Positions 17,201 through 24,908 of a DNA stretch of 64,000 bases are shown piece after piece. Where the stretch lies: NCBI GenBank assembly GCA_963797475.1, contig CAWCPR010000001.1, positions 2,480,001-2,544,000 of the forward strand, given 5' to 3'. The notes under the pieces were generated by a model, which was not told the DNA's origin, ran no database searches, and saw nothing but the letters and a program-made list of their open reading frames with translations. Made by a program: the position numbers and the translations under genes. How positions within the stretch are numbered: position 1 is the stretch's first letter; the number at the start of each line of letters is the position of its first letter. Origin of the DNA: CAWCPR01 sp963797475 (GTDB taxonomy: Bacteria; Chloroflexota; Anaerolineae; Anaerolineales; UBA4823).

Positions 17201-17401
17201 GGCAAGGCGGATGAAGTACTGTGCTTTGATAGAATCGCTCGAGATCATGGAGGCTCTCTGCTGCTCAGCAAAATGCTGGAACACAAAGAGGGCGCTCCCG
17301 GTCGAGAACGGTCCGTATTCAGCCAGCCCAAAGCCCGCGCCTGCGACCAGGCAGGCCAAAACAAACACTATGATTGTGGCGACGAGTAAGAATCTTCGCA
17401 T
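14243..17401 (-). CDS. Giant repeat multiheme c-type cytochrome with 42 CxxCH motifs
   Basis: 1052 residues. A signal/anchor helix (about 5-28) and an alpha-helical domain to about residue 200 are followed by a cysteine-rich array. I count 42 CxxCH heme-attachment motifs. The array is built of about 20 units of mostly 39-41 residues, of the type CSxCHNTxxW...FxHQGQTDCxSCHTKDKPANHFxGQ. Each unit holds two CxxCH plus two other histidines (FSH/FNH and ANH), which is exactly what bis-histidine ligation of two hemes needs. It should lie outside the cytoplasmic membrane and act as a long electron conduit or store. SD GAGGAGG precedes the ATG. The 3' half of the array consists of nearly identical 117-base DNA repeats. 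Confidence 0.92.
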   Translation of the reverse strand: MRRFLLVATIIVFVLACLVAGAGFGLAEYGPFSTGSALFVFQHFAEQQRASMISSDSIKAQYFIRLAEHRVSDLTAATGTADEVEILKYLNENLDQATMAVSAASVDDLQVLKPLLSALVDHVDQALSALKVAPLESAEFYSSMQAKVSALRRMIGIADQTLKKPDFMVNGDLNTVLLPSVMKTSAPSDSSAIPDTGLIDPHLVSFPPGSAGALHAFFPLTGQHADLSCDSCHINGKYAGTPNQCEGCHTKDEPANHFAGACVACHTANSWQDVHFDHQAAGATNCQSCHTKDKPANHFDGQCSACHSTSAWKPASFDHKVAGATDCVSCHTKDKPANHFDGQCSACHSTSTWKNASFNHQAAKATDCVSCHTQDKPANHFAGQCSNCHTTSGWKNATFNHQAAGATDCVSCHTKDKPANHYDGQCSSCHSTNAWRPANFNHKAAGATDCVSCHTKDKPANHFAGQCSECHNTNSWTGAGFDHQAAKATDCVSCHTKDKPANHFAGQCSTCHNTSDWKSATFNHQGQTDCLSCHTKDKPANHFAGQCSTCHTTNSWQGANFDHAGATDCVSCHTKDKPANHFAGQCSTCHNTSDWKNATFNHQGQTDCLSCHTKDKPANHFDGQCSTCHTTTSWQGATFNHAGATDCQSCHNKDKPANHYSGQCSTCHNTTSWKGATFNHQGQTDCVSCHTKDKPDNHFSGQCSACHNTNAWTPANFSHQGQTDCVSCHTKDKPANHFSGQCSACHNTNAWTPANFSHQGQTDCVSCHTKDKPANHFSGQCSACHNTNAWTPANFSHQGQTDCVSCHTKDKPANHYAGQCSLCHSTNAWQPANFNHQGQTDCQSCHSNDKPANHYAGQCSACHNTNAWTPANFSHQGQTDCQSCHSNDKPANHYAGQCSLCHSTNAWQPANFNHQGQTDCQSCHSNDKPANHYAGQCSLCHSTNAWQPANFNHQGQTDCQSCHSRPANHWAGQCSQCHNTNDWGSVDVNGHNFPMNHGDAHGNCSSCHQGTNTSVNCYVCHDQTRTEQKHAEENILNIAGRCLECHPRGNGD
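14520..15530 (-). repeat. Tandem 117-base repeats inside the 42-heme cytochrome gene
   Basis: Within the array the 117-base unit (39 codons) is repeated with few changes; for example the units at 14595-14711, 14712-14828 and 14829-14945 share long identical stretches, and the units from about 15000 to 15300 form another near-identical set. Older units nearer the N-terminus are more divergent and partly 123 bases long. Confidence 0.85.
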
Positions 17402-17410
17402 GGATCCTCC

Positions 17411-17551
17411 TCACCTCTCGAGCGGAGAATGTGAACGCCCCAACCCGGTTCGCTGCGCTTTGCAGAATCCGGGGTCGCCGCTCCTCACCGCGCTGTCCTT
17501 AAATTCCTTGATCGATCTCGCTTTCGCTAAACCCATCTCAATCCTCGGCAT
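17411..17551 (-). CDS. Possible 46-residue small protein between the two cytochrome genes
   Basis: An open frame from ATG at 17551 (MPRIEMGLAKARSIKEF) to TGA fills the 160-base gap between the 18-heme and 42-heme cytochrome genes on the same strand. It is basic, has one cysteine and no membrane helix or heme motif. GAGG before the internal Met (17536) could allow a 41-residue form. No family recognised; it may be only the leader of the next gene. Confidence 0.25.
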   Translation of the reverse strand: MPRIEMGLAKARSIKEFKDSAVRSGDPGFCKAQRTGLGRSHSPLER

Positions 17552-17560
17552 AAGGTTGGT

Positions 17561-19099
17561 TTAATGGATTTCATCTTTCAATCCGTTCGGATGGCAACTG
17601 GCGCAATTTGGCAGCTCCACCAGAGAGACATTGGCCTGGATGTGGCTGGCGCGGATCTCATCGGGCTGGTGATCATGGCAACCATAGCATGTATACTGAA
17701 CGTAAGAGCCCACATGGCAAACGGTGCAGCTCATTTCACCCTGCCCGCCATGATCTAATGGGAACCCGTGCACCTGCATCTCCGCTGGCGACCAGGCCTG
17801 GGCGGTGTGGCAGTTGCCACACTGTAGTCCGAAGAATCCGGCATGGATATCCGGTTCAGCATGACACTTTACGCATTCGGTGGGCGTGCCTCGAAAAACT
17901 TTATCGATGTGACAGGCATCGCATTCAATCGTCGCATGGGCATCTTCCAGGGGGAAGAAGGTCGCGTGGTCGAAGTTGCTCAGCCGGTCCACGCCGTCAT
18001 GACAATCCAGGCAAGCTGGGCCAAATTGATCCAGGTGTTGGCTCATGAACTGCGGCCGGTCGCCGCCGGTTGAATGGCAAGCAACGCAGGTCTGCAAATC
18101 GATCTGCTTCACATCCACTCCATGACAATCCCGGCAGGTCATCGTATTTTCTTCGTAGCCGGTCCCGTGCCGGATAAGGCTGAAGCCGGTTAAGGTATTG
18201 TGGTCGAAAAGCTTTTCATCCCACTTCGCTGGCTTCCAGGAGGTAGTGGTATGGCAATCGGAACAGTCTGAGCCAAACATTCCCATGTGCGCCTGCGGCT
18301 CGGCATGACAGCCCAAACACTGGGAGGGCGTCTCTTTAAAAGTGGCATTCGTCAGTTTAATTTTCGTGCGTTGCGCAACTGCAAGCTGATCGCCCGCTTG
18401 TTTTATCTGCACAGCCTGAACACCATGGCAATCCTCGCACTTCAGCCCTGCATGCTTGCCGTCCAGGTGAAATGAAGTTGTGGCATGGTCGAAACGCGCC
18501 ATCGTATCCTTTCCGTCGTGACAATCCAGACAGTTCTCTCCAAAGGCCAGGACGTGCTGCGGCATGAACTGATGGTCATGGACGTCATGGCAATCAAAGC
18601 ATTTCGCCACATCCGATTTAAATTCGCCTGTCACCGTATGGCAGGCTTCGCAATCCATGAGTGCGGTTTCGTAATTCACCTGGTGCCATTCCAGGCTGAA
18701 ACTCGTCATTGTGTGATCGAAATCTGCCATCGCGCTATTGGTAGGATCGAAATCTCTGCCCTGGTGATCGGAATGACAGACTGCACAGCGATTGACATCT
18801 GCAATCTTTCCATGCGCGCCTGACAGCGAATAGATCTGAGCTTTAACCTCCGTATGGCAGGCCTCGCAAAGAACGTCCTGCGTGGTCTCCAATGGTGCAT
18901 GACACAGGCTGCACTGCGTTTCAAATTCGGCATGCGAGGCGAAACCATTCATCACAATTCCAGGCGCTTTCTTGGCGCTCAGGGCTCCAGGGCTAAATGC
19001 CCTTCCACCGCTGCGCCAGACCATCAAAACCAGAGCTGCTAACAATATTGCTGTAAAGAGCAGGCCAAGGCTGGAAAACAAGGGGTGCTGTCGTTTCAT
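17561..19099 (-). CDS. Membrane-anchored 18-heme c-type cytochrome
   Basis: 512 residues. One N-terminal transmembrane anchor (about residues 8-28) and 18 CxxCH motifs, from CSLCH near residue 63 to CASCH near the C-terminus. Unlike the next cytochrome it is not made of uniform repeats; the segments (for example FGENCLDCHDG...FDHATTSFHLDG and FGPACLDCHDG...FDHATFFPL) are loosely repeated with conserved FDH ligands, as in NrfH/c7-type arrays. It probably hands electrons between the membrane and the 42-heme protein. Its ATG overlaps the stop of an upstream remnant ORF (ATGA) and no good Shine-Dalgarno is seen, so translation may be coupled. Confidence 0.9.
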   Translation of the reverse strand: MKRQHPLFSSLGLLFTAILLAALVLMVWRSGGRAFSPGALSAKKAPGIVMNGFASHAEFETQCSLCHAPLETTQDVLCEACHTEVKAQIYSLSGAHGKIADVNRCAVCHSDHQGRDFDPTNSAMADFDHTMTSFSLEWHQVNYETALMDCEACHTVTGEFKSDVAKCFDCHDVHDHQFMPQHVLAFGENCLDCHDGKDTMARFDHATTSFHLDGKHAGLKCEDCHGVQAVQIKQAGDQLAVAQRTKIKLTNATFKETPSQCLGCHAEPQAHMGMFGSDCSDCHTTTSWKPAKWDEKLFDHNTLTGFSLIRHGTGYEENTMTCRDCHGVDVKQIDLQTCVACHSTGGDRPQFMSQHLDQFGPACLDCHDGVDRLSNFDHATFFPLEDAHATIECDACHIDKVFRGTPTECVKCHAEPDIHAGFFGLQCGNCHTAQAWSPAEMQVHGFPLDHGGQGEMSCTVCHVGSYVQYTCYGCHDHQPDEIRASHIQANVSLVELPNCASCHPNGLKDEIH

Positions 19100-19461
19100 A
19101 CATACAGTGCGTCAAACTTGATCTTGCCACAGGAAACCCCCGGCAGCAGCTGCGCCCAATCCGGTGTACTGCGCACAATCAATACCAATCGCATTCCATC
19201 TTGAGAGGCGTTGATCATTTCCTGTTCCAAGGAAGCTACTGCGTTCCAGTCGTAAGCGCCTTCTACTTTTTCCACCCGGCTCCAAGACAGGGCGTTACGG
19301 CGCACCCAATGTGTGTCCGTCTTGGCAACTTCATCCAGCCCGCCGTTAGCGCTGATAGCGTGCATCTCGACTCCAAAAATGGGTATGCCCTGGGGTTTGG
19401 GCGGCAACGATGAATGTTGCGTGTTCCCATATACAAAAGGCAAAAAGACCTTTTGATCCAA
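19096..19461 (-). pseudogene. Internal fragment of a glycosidase-like protein (GH39/cellulase-like fold)
   Basis: 121 residues from a weak TTG, or simply an open fragment. The stretch FGVEMHAISANGGLDEVA, THWVRRNALSWSRVEKVEGAYDW and LIVRSTPDWAQLLPGVSCGKI matches the beginning of the TIM barrel of beta-glycosidase-like proteins common in Chloroflexota, which normally have a signal peptide before and about 250-400 residues after. Here both ends are missing: it stops right after CGKIKFDALYV. The stop overlaps the ATG of the 18-heme cytochrome. Most likely a decayed gene cut when the cytochrome operon arrived or by deletion. Confidence 0.6.
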
Positions 19462-19769
19462 ACCTTTAGCGTTTCAGCTCTTTATCCGAACTTTCTCAAG
19501 TGGGTTGCCATGCTTGAGAACCCCAACGCCTCTTCTTACAAAGATTCCGTTCTTAATAATTAAGGGCCAATTAAATTAAGCTGAGAAGCGGTTTAATTCG
19601 CTATACTATGAGTTGCGTAAAAAGCGGAAAAGTTGCGGGCGGGAAAAAAGTTTAAGTAAAACTTAACCTGTGGATGGCATTGTTAAGCCCTTCTGGACAA
19701 GACAGATTGCCATTTCTAGATTAAAATTGTGTTACTATTCGTTTGCTTCAGGAACCGGGGAGGTTAACC
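19462..19769. other. 308-base intergenic region upstream of the two-component genes
   Basis: AT-rich, no gene recognised. It must hold the promoter of the response regulator/kinase pair; TACTAT at about 19734 is a possible -10, without a convincing -35. The first part is probably residual sequence of the glycosidase-like gene. Confidence 0.35.
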
Positions 19770-20469
19770 TTGACACTCATTCTATTAGTTGACGACGAAC
19801 CCTTAATCACCGACTCGATCTCTTACAGCTTACGGCGCGAAGGATATGAAGTGAAAACCGCTATGGACGGCGCCCAGGCTCTGCAAGCTATCCAGGAGGC
19901 CGACCCGGACCTGATTGTCTTGGATTTAATGCTGCCGGATATCAGTGGGCTGGAAGTCTGCCGGCGCTTGCGCGCCCACAGCTCGACGCCGGTGATTATG
20001 CTTACGGCCCGAGGCGAGGAGATCGACCGGGTATTGGGTCTGGAGGTAGGCGCGGACGACTACCTGGCAAAGCCGTTCTCTTTCCGCGAGCTGCTGGCGC
20101 GCATTCGCTCCATCCTGCGCCGGGTGGAGCTTGACCGGCAGGCTTCTCAACTCCAACCTGTAACGCTCAGACAATTAAGCCTTGACCCTACCGCCAGGCG
20201 GGTTTTCAAAGGGGATCAGGAACTGCAGCTCTCTGCGCGTGAGTTTGACCTGCTGGCTCTTTTAATGAAAAATGCCGGCCGCGCCTTGAGTTCGCGACGA
20301 GCTGCTTTCGAAAGTATGGGGCGAAGAGTGGATTGGCGATCCTCGCACGTTGGATGTCCACGTGCGCTGGCTGCGCATGAAGGTCGAGGAGGACCCCGCC
20401 ACGCCACAATTCATCCAGACTGTTCGCGGCTATGGCTATCGCTTTGCGGGGCTGGAGGAACTCTCTTGA
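19770..20469 (+). CDS. OmpR/PhoB-type response regulator, frameshifted
   Basis: Starts at TTG 19770 with GGGGAGG well placed before it (MTLILLVDDEPLITDS). The receiver has the DD pair, phospho-Asp in LIVLDLMLPD, Thr in IMLTARG and Lys in LAKPFSF. The winged-helix domain begins (LQLSAREFDLLALLMKN) but after GRALS the frame breaks: one extra T at 20291/20292 (context GAGTTCG). Removing it restores SRDELLSKVWGEEWIGDPRTL and VRWLRMKVEEDP up to QTVRGYGYRF, ending at TGA 20467-20469. The span is 3n+1. As given, a truncated regulator with a nonsense tail ending at 20498 is read. Partner kinase follows. Confidence 0.85.
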
Positions 20470-20494
20470 ACCTGAGGCCGCCTGAACGGTCTAG

Positions 20495-21940
20495 ATGAAA
20501 ATCACAGCCTCGCTGAACAATCGTTTAATCATCTCGCATCTGCTGGTTTCGCTCATTAGCATTATTCTGATCTCTGCATTCGCCGGAACCGCGATCTTTA
20601 ATGCCGCCCGTAAGGATACCGAGCACAACCTGGAAGACCTGGCTTTTGCCGCCAGCAATGTCCTGGAACTGCCGCTGCAGGAATTTAAGGCCGGGAACAA
20701 CGATCCTCAGCAGGTGCAGGAAGCGCTCATGCATCTGCTGGCGGACCAACCCGACCTGAAGTACACGATCTTCCTGCCAGACGGCACCGTGCTGGTCAAT
20801 CACGACAGCGAACTCCCCCAAAAAGCCGATCTGGCGAATGCCCCCGAAGTATGGGAAGCCATGCAGGGGGAAATCGGAGAAGGTGAAAACATCCGAAAGG
20901 ACGCCAGTGGAAAGCAAACTTATTACGTCGCCGTACGGGTCCAACGCGAAGATGAAGTTTTAGGTATATTACGCCTGGGAGCGTATTTGCAGCCGGCAAT
21001 GGCATCCGCAAGGCGTTCCCTGGCGCTTTTGGTCCTGGTAGCAGCGCTGGTCACTGTTGGGGTAGGGCTGTTCGGCTGGTTGCTGGCTTCAAACCTGACA
21101 CTGCCCATCCAAAACCTGATCCAAACTGCCGACACCCTCTCCCGCGGCGACCTCAGCGCCCGAGTCAAGCCGGCCGGGCCTGAGGAGCTGCACCACCTGG
21201 CGGAGGCCTTCAATATTATGGCCGGGCGCCTGCAGGACCATGTCAACGAGCTGCGCACCTTCGTCGCAAATGCCAGCCATGAGCTGCGCACTCCACTCAC
21301 CGTCGTAAAGCTGCGCGCTGAAGCTTTGCGCGACGGGGCAATGAACGATCCAGGCGTCGCAGAACAATTCCTGGCAGAAATCGAGAGCGAGGTCGACCGC
21401 CTGGCGCGCATGGTCAACGATATGCTCGACCTTTCGCGCATGGAGGCCGGCCTGGCATCCAATAAGCGCGCCCTGGTCAATCTGGCCGCGGTCGCCACCG
21501 ACGTTTATGAAACCTTCACCATCCGCGCCAACCGGGCCGGCATCCATTTATCGCTGGAAGTCGAGCCCAATTTGTCCCTGGTTTTGGGAAGCGAAGATCA
21601 GCTCCGCCGGGTTTTCTATAATTTCGTGGATAACGCAATCAAGTTCACCCCACGCGGGGGCCAGGTCAATCTATTCCTGGCCTCCGGCCGGGAAGGCAGG
21701 ACCGTGCGCGTGCTGGTAAAAGATACCGGCCCTGGTATTGCTTCAGCAGATCTCCCCCACATTTTCGAGCGCTTCTATCGCGTCGAGGCCACCCGGCCCC
21801 GCTTTGGCAGTTCTAAAGGCAGCGGTCTGGGGCTGGCAATCGCCAAATCTATCGTCGAAAACCACCGGGGCAAGATCGGCGTCAACAGCCAGATCGGAAG
21901 AGGTTCGACTTTTTGGGTTGAACTTCCTACCGCCGAGTAA
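20495..21940 (+). CDS. Sensor histidine kinase (HAMP-HisKA-HATPase)
   Basis: 481 residues. Two transmembrane helices (about 10-32 and 170-192) bracket an extracytoplasmic sensor domain of about 135 residues; then HAMP, a HisKA box FVANASHELRTPLTVVKLRAE with the phospho-acceptor His, and the ATPase domain with N box DNAIKFTP, DTGPGI (G1) and GSGLGLAIAKSIVENH (G2). It should phosphorylate the regulator encoded just upstream, with which it forms an operon. The signal is unknown. The kinase frame is intact although the regulator frame is not. Confidence 0.93.
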   Translation: MKITASLNNRLIISHLLVSLISIILISAFAGTAIFNAARKDTEHNLEDLAFAASNVLELPLQEFKAGNNDPQQVQEALMHLLADQPDLKYTIFLPDGTVLVNHDSELPQKADLANAPEVWEAMQGEIGEGENIRKDASGKQTYYVAVRVQREDEVLGILRLGAYLQPAMASARRSLALLVLVAALVTVGVGLFGWLLASNLTLPIQNLIQTADTLSRGDLSARVKPAGPEELHHLAEAFNIMAGRLQDHVNELRTFVANASHELRTPLTVVKLRAEALRDGAMNDPGVAEQFLAEIESEVDRLARMVNDMLDLSRMEAGLASNKRALVNLAAVATDVYETFTIRANRAGIHLSLEVEPNLSLVLGSEDQLRRVFYNFVDNAIKFTPRGGQVNLFLASGREGRTVRVLVKDTGPGIASADLPHIFERFYRVEATRPRFGSSKGSGLGLAIAKSIVENHRGKIGVNSQIGRGSTFWVELPTAE

Positions 21941-22010
21941 ATTCCCGGTCTCAGCCAGACCTCTGCCCGAAACCCTTTCGCCTTATAGGATGTATCTCTT
22001 TCATCATAAT

Positions 22011-22060
22011 GCGTGTTGCGCCGACCACTGGCCTGCGGCCAGGGGCAAAGCGCCCGACAC
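22011..22060 (-). repeat. Dispersed palindromic element, copy B (most complete)
   Basis: Outer arms GTGTTGCGCC (22013-22022) and AAAGCGCCCGACAC (22047-22060) enclose the 24-base core hairpin at 22023-22046 (CTGGCC-TGC-GGCCAG), identical in copy A. It ends one base before the stop codon of the pentapeptide-repeat gene, so it could serve as its transcript end. Confidence 0.75.
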
Positions 22061-22706
22061 TTATTTCATGGCTTCCTCAGCCAACTCTTCCTTTTTCTCA
22101 GGTAAGATCGCGTCGGTCAGGTCCGCACCCTCTAACTTCGCCCCGGTCAGGTCAGCTTCGGCCAGGTTCGCCCCGGTCAGATCCGCCCGAGTCAGGTTGG
22201 CATTATGCAGGTTCGCCCTGTACAGGTTCGCTTCGAATAAATTGGCCTGGAATAAATCGGCGCCGCTCAGATTGGCTTCAATCAATTCGGATTTGCTCAG
22301 GTCAGCTCGGGCGAGATTTGCTCCGTTCAGGTTGATCTTAGTCAGCCTTGCTTTGGTAACATTGGCCCTAGAAAGGTTGGCCTCCACAAGGATGGCGCGC
22401 GTCAGGTCGGCCTTCACCAGATCGAACTCGGGTTAAATTGGCGCGGGTCAGGTTGGCTTCATTCAAGATTGCCAGGCTCATATGAGCCTCGAAAAGATTG
22501 GCCATGGTGAGATTTGCCTTGGTCAGGTTGGTCTTCATCATGTTAGCCCAGTTCAAATCTGTGCGGGTCAGGTTCGCCCAACTTAAATTACATTCGCTCA
22601 AATCTGCCCACCATAGATTGGCGTCGCTCAAGTCAATCCGCACCAGCCATAACGGGTGAGGACGGTTAAGCAGATCGTAAATCTGGTGGGTGGATAAAGT
22701 CGTCAT
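22061..22706 (-). CDS. Pentapeptide-repeat protein, frameshifted
   Basis: Two overlapping pieces in different frames (22368-22706 and 22061-22417) make one protein of about 214 residues once one base is removed. A start-side segment (STHQIYDLLNRPHPLWLVR) leads into tandem A(D/N)LxX pentapeptides through to KLEGADLTDAILPEKK, forming a right-handed beta-helix. The break is an extra T on the minus strand in GAGTTCG (plus 22423-22429); deleting it gives ANLTR-VDLVK-ADLTR without interruption, and the total span is 3n+1. GGAGAG precedes the ATG. Function of such proteins is rarely known; some mimic DNA. Confidence 0.8.
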
Positions 22707-22754
22707 GATGTGCTCTCCTTAACTGCTTTATTTAGTATCCTACAAAAAGAAGCA

Positions 22755-23564
22755 TTACGCCTTTCGGGCTTCCCCAACTTCCTGAACAACGGCCTGACAG
22801 CGTTCACAATACGAACGGTTGCAAAGCAGAGCCAGCGGGTCCTTGGAAATGAGCGACCTCACCACAGCGATCATCTCCGCCAGTGGAAAAGCCTGGATTT
22901 GAGCCTCTCCAAGCACCGCCCGGCGAGCGACGCCCTCCACGTGCGGGGCCAGCGCTTGAAATCCTTCCGAACAACCGGGGAAACCTGGACATTCCACAAC
23001 ACCCTGGGGGGTAAGCGCCCAGCGGACGAACTGCTTTCTGCCTGCCAGCTTCTCTCCCAGGTGAATGCTGGTATTCACCGTATGATCCACTCCTAAAAGC
23101 AAAACCCAGCCTTTCGAATCCAATAATACTTTAACCGGTCCCAGAGGCTCGGATAGTGTCTGTGCTTTAAGGGCCAGGTCTGCATTCACCCCGGCGAAGG
23201 ATAACAAAGGGTGATTGGAACGGCCAGCATTTGGATGGCGCCGGAGCGTCTCGGGAACAACGCCCATTAAGCGGTCGGCGGGCATATCATGGCGGAAAAA
23301 TTCCGCCATTAAGTTCCGGTCATTCCCGCTGCCGTACTGAATTCCGTTATTGGGCGGGCCGCTTTCCGGGATCAACATGCAGCGGTAGGTAAAAACAGGC
23401 ATGATGAGCGAATGAAAGGTGGAGAGCAGCGCACCCAACATCGTCTCGGCGCCCCCATTTACGTTTCCAAAAGCGGAAAGCGAGGCGTGGGCGATCACCG
23501 GCTGGTAGTGGTCGATGTCCAGCTTGCGCAAGGCCGTGATCAAGTCGCGATAGGTGGTCGTCAA
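22755..23564 (-). CDS. AAC(3)-family N-acetyltransferase
   Basis: 269 residues from TTG at 23564 (reads TTTYRDLITALRKLDI), preceded by AAAGG; this overlaps the crotonase stop, suggesting coupling. The fold of the aminoglycoside 3-N-acetyltransferase/YokD family is seen in VIAHASLSAFG, PVFTYRCM, SNHPLLSFAG, and VLLLGVDHTVNTSIHLGE. These enzymes acetylate amino groups of aminoglycosides or unknown metabolites using acetyl-CoA. The C-terminus has a CNRSYCERC motif that could bind a metal. Whether it gives antibiotic resistance cannot be told; chromosomal relatives in environmental bacteria often do not. Confidence 0.82.
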   Translation of the reverse strand: MTTTYRDLITALRKLDIDHYQPVIAHASLSAFGNVNGGAETMLGALLSTFHSLIMPVFTYRCMLIPESGPPNNGIQYGSGNDRNLMAEFFRHDMPADRLMGVVPETLRRHPNAGRSNHPLLSFAGVNADLALKAQTLSEPLGPVKVLLDSKGWVLLLGVDHTVNTSIHLGEKLAGRKQFVRWALTPQGVVECPGFPGCSEGFQALAPHVEGVARRAVLGEAQIQAFPLAEMIAVVRSLISKDPLALLCNRSYCERCQAVVQEVGEARKA

Positions 23565-23566
23565 AA

Positions 23567-24343
23567 CTATTTGCCTTTCCAATTCGCCGGACGCTTCTCC
23601 AGAAAGGCCGCCATGCCCTCTTTTTGATCCTGGCTTGTGAAAAGAAAATGGAAAGCGCGGCGCTCGTCTGCCAATCCATCGCTCAGGAAGGATTCAAAGG
23701 CGTGGTTGACCGCTTCTTTGGCGAGCCGGACGGCCAGGGGCGCCCTGGCTGCAATCTCAGCCGCCAGGCTGAGCGCCTCATCCAGATAGCGTTCTACCGG
23801 CACAACCCGGTTCACCAGGCCATAGGCCAGCGCTTCGTCAGCCGTCAAAAAGCGGCTGTTAAGGACCATCTCCATCGCGATCGCCTTCCCAACCGCGCGC
23901 GTCAGGCGCTGCGTGCCGCCTGCCCCTGGAATCACCCCGATCGTAATTTCCGGCTGGCCAAAGCGGGCGGATTCTGAGGCGACGATCATGTCGCAAGACA
24001 TCGCCAGCTCATTGCCACCCCCCAGGCACCAGCCCGAGACTGCGGCGATCACCGGTTTATGAACCTGGAGGATGCGATCGAACTGGCCGATGTTATCGTG
24101 CAGGAGCATATCCACGGCAGAAGCCCCAGACATTTCCTTAATATCTGCACCGGATGCGAAAGCACGCTCGCTTCCACTGATGACAATCGCACCGATCTGT
24201 TCATCAGCGTCAAATGCAGCCAATGCATCCATCAATTCCGTCATCAAAACGCCATTCAAGGCGTTCAGCGCCTGCGGGCAATTCAAGCGCACTAACCCAA
24301 CTTGCCCATGTTCTTCGACCCGTATGGATGTATAGCTCGACAT
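23567..24343 (-). CDS. Enoyl-CoA hydratase/crotonase
   Basis: 258 residues, typical crotonase size. The oxyanion-hole segment FASGADIKEMSG, the glutamate in CLGGGNELAMSCD and the second catalytic glutamate in RFGQPEITIGVIPGAGGTQRL are all present, so it should hydrate trans-2-enoyl-CoA in fatty-acid or amino-acid breakdown. The C-terminal EGMAAFLEKRPANWKG is also characteristic. Co-directional with the AAC(3)-like gene downstream and DinB/SDR genes upstream. Confidence 0.92.
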   Translation of the reverse strand: MSSYTSIRVEEHGQVGLVRLNCPQALNALNGVLMTELMDALAAFDADEQIGAIVISGSERAFASGADIKEMSGASAVDMLLHDNIGQFDRILQVHKPVIAAVSGWCLGGGNELAMSCDMIVASESARFGQPEITIGVIPGAGGTQRLTRAVGKAIAMEMVLNSRFLTADEALAYGLVNRVVPVERYLDEALSLAAEIAARAPLAVRLAKEAVNHAFESFLSDGLADERRAFHFLFTSQDQKEGMAAFLEKRPANWKGK

Positions 24344-24384
24344 GGAGGAACTCCTGCTCAGGAAAGTAAGATTATTATACGAGA

Positions 24385-24870
24385 TTATTGCCGATTCTCA
24401 CCGGCGTTCTTCTTTAACTCGATTAAGTGTTCTCCTGCGTGCGCCAGGCTGCGCTCTACCCACCACTGCAGCGTGCGTAATCCGAAAACAGGGTGGCGGT
24501 CTGTCCGGCTCCAACCCTCGGCAGGCATGCTCTGCAGCCACTCCAATTCTTGCAAGCGCATGCGCGCATATACTTGCAGAATTTCCTGCAAAGGCTCATT
24601 CGGGTCGTAATTCTCGTCCGTCCAGACGGCGCTGTCAGAATGCTCCGAGCCGGGGCCGTTTTTGCCTAGAAGCCTGCGGAAGTGCGGCAAAAACGTTTGG
24701 GATTCAACATTGCGCAGGTGAGCAGCCAGGTGATGCGGACTCCACCTGGAGTTTGCCAATGGTTTGCGCCGGTCTTCCACCGGGATTTGGTTCAACAATT
24801 GCGCCAACTCTGCTGCAACTTGTTCATAACGATCCAACAGGCGTCTGCGATATTCGATTAATTCTTCCAT
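24385..24870 (-). CDS. DinB-like family protein
   Basis: 161 residues, the size of the DinB/YfiT four-helix bundle. Histidines fit the metal triad: HHLAAHLRNVE in helix 2 and AHAGEHLIEL near the C-terminus. Members bind a divalent metal and include thiol-dependent transferases, but most have no assigned reaction. It lies between an SDR gene and a crotonase gene on the same strand. Confidence 0.8.
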   Translation of the reverse strand: MEELIEYRRRLLDRYEQVAAELAQLLNQIPVEDRRKPLANSRWSPHHLAAHLRNVESQTFLPHFRRLLGKNGPGSEHSDSAVWTDENYDPNEPLQEILQVYARMRLQELEWLQSMPAEGWSRTDRHPVFGLRTLQWWVERSLAHAGEHLIELKKNAGENRQ

Positions 24871-24908
24871 CCTGGACTCCCCCGCTCATCTCACCTTTCG
24901 AATCGCCC

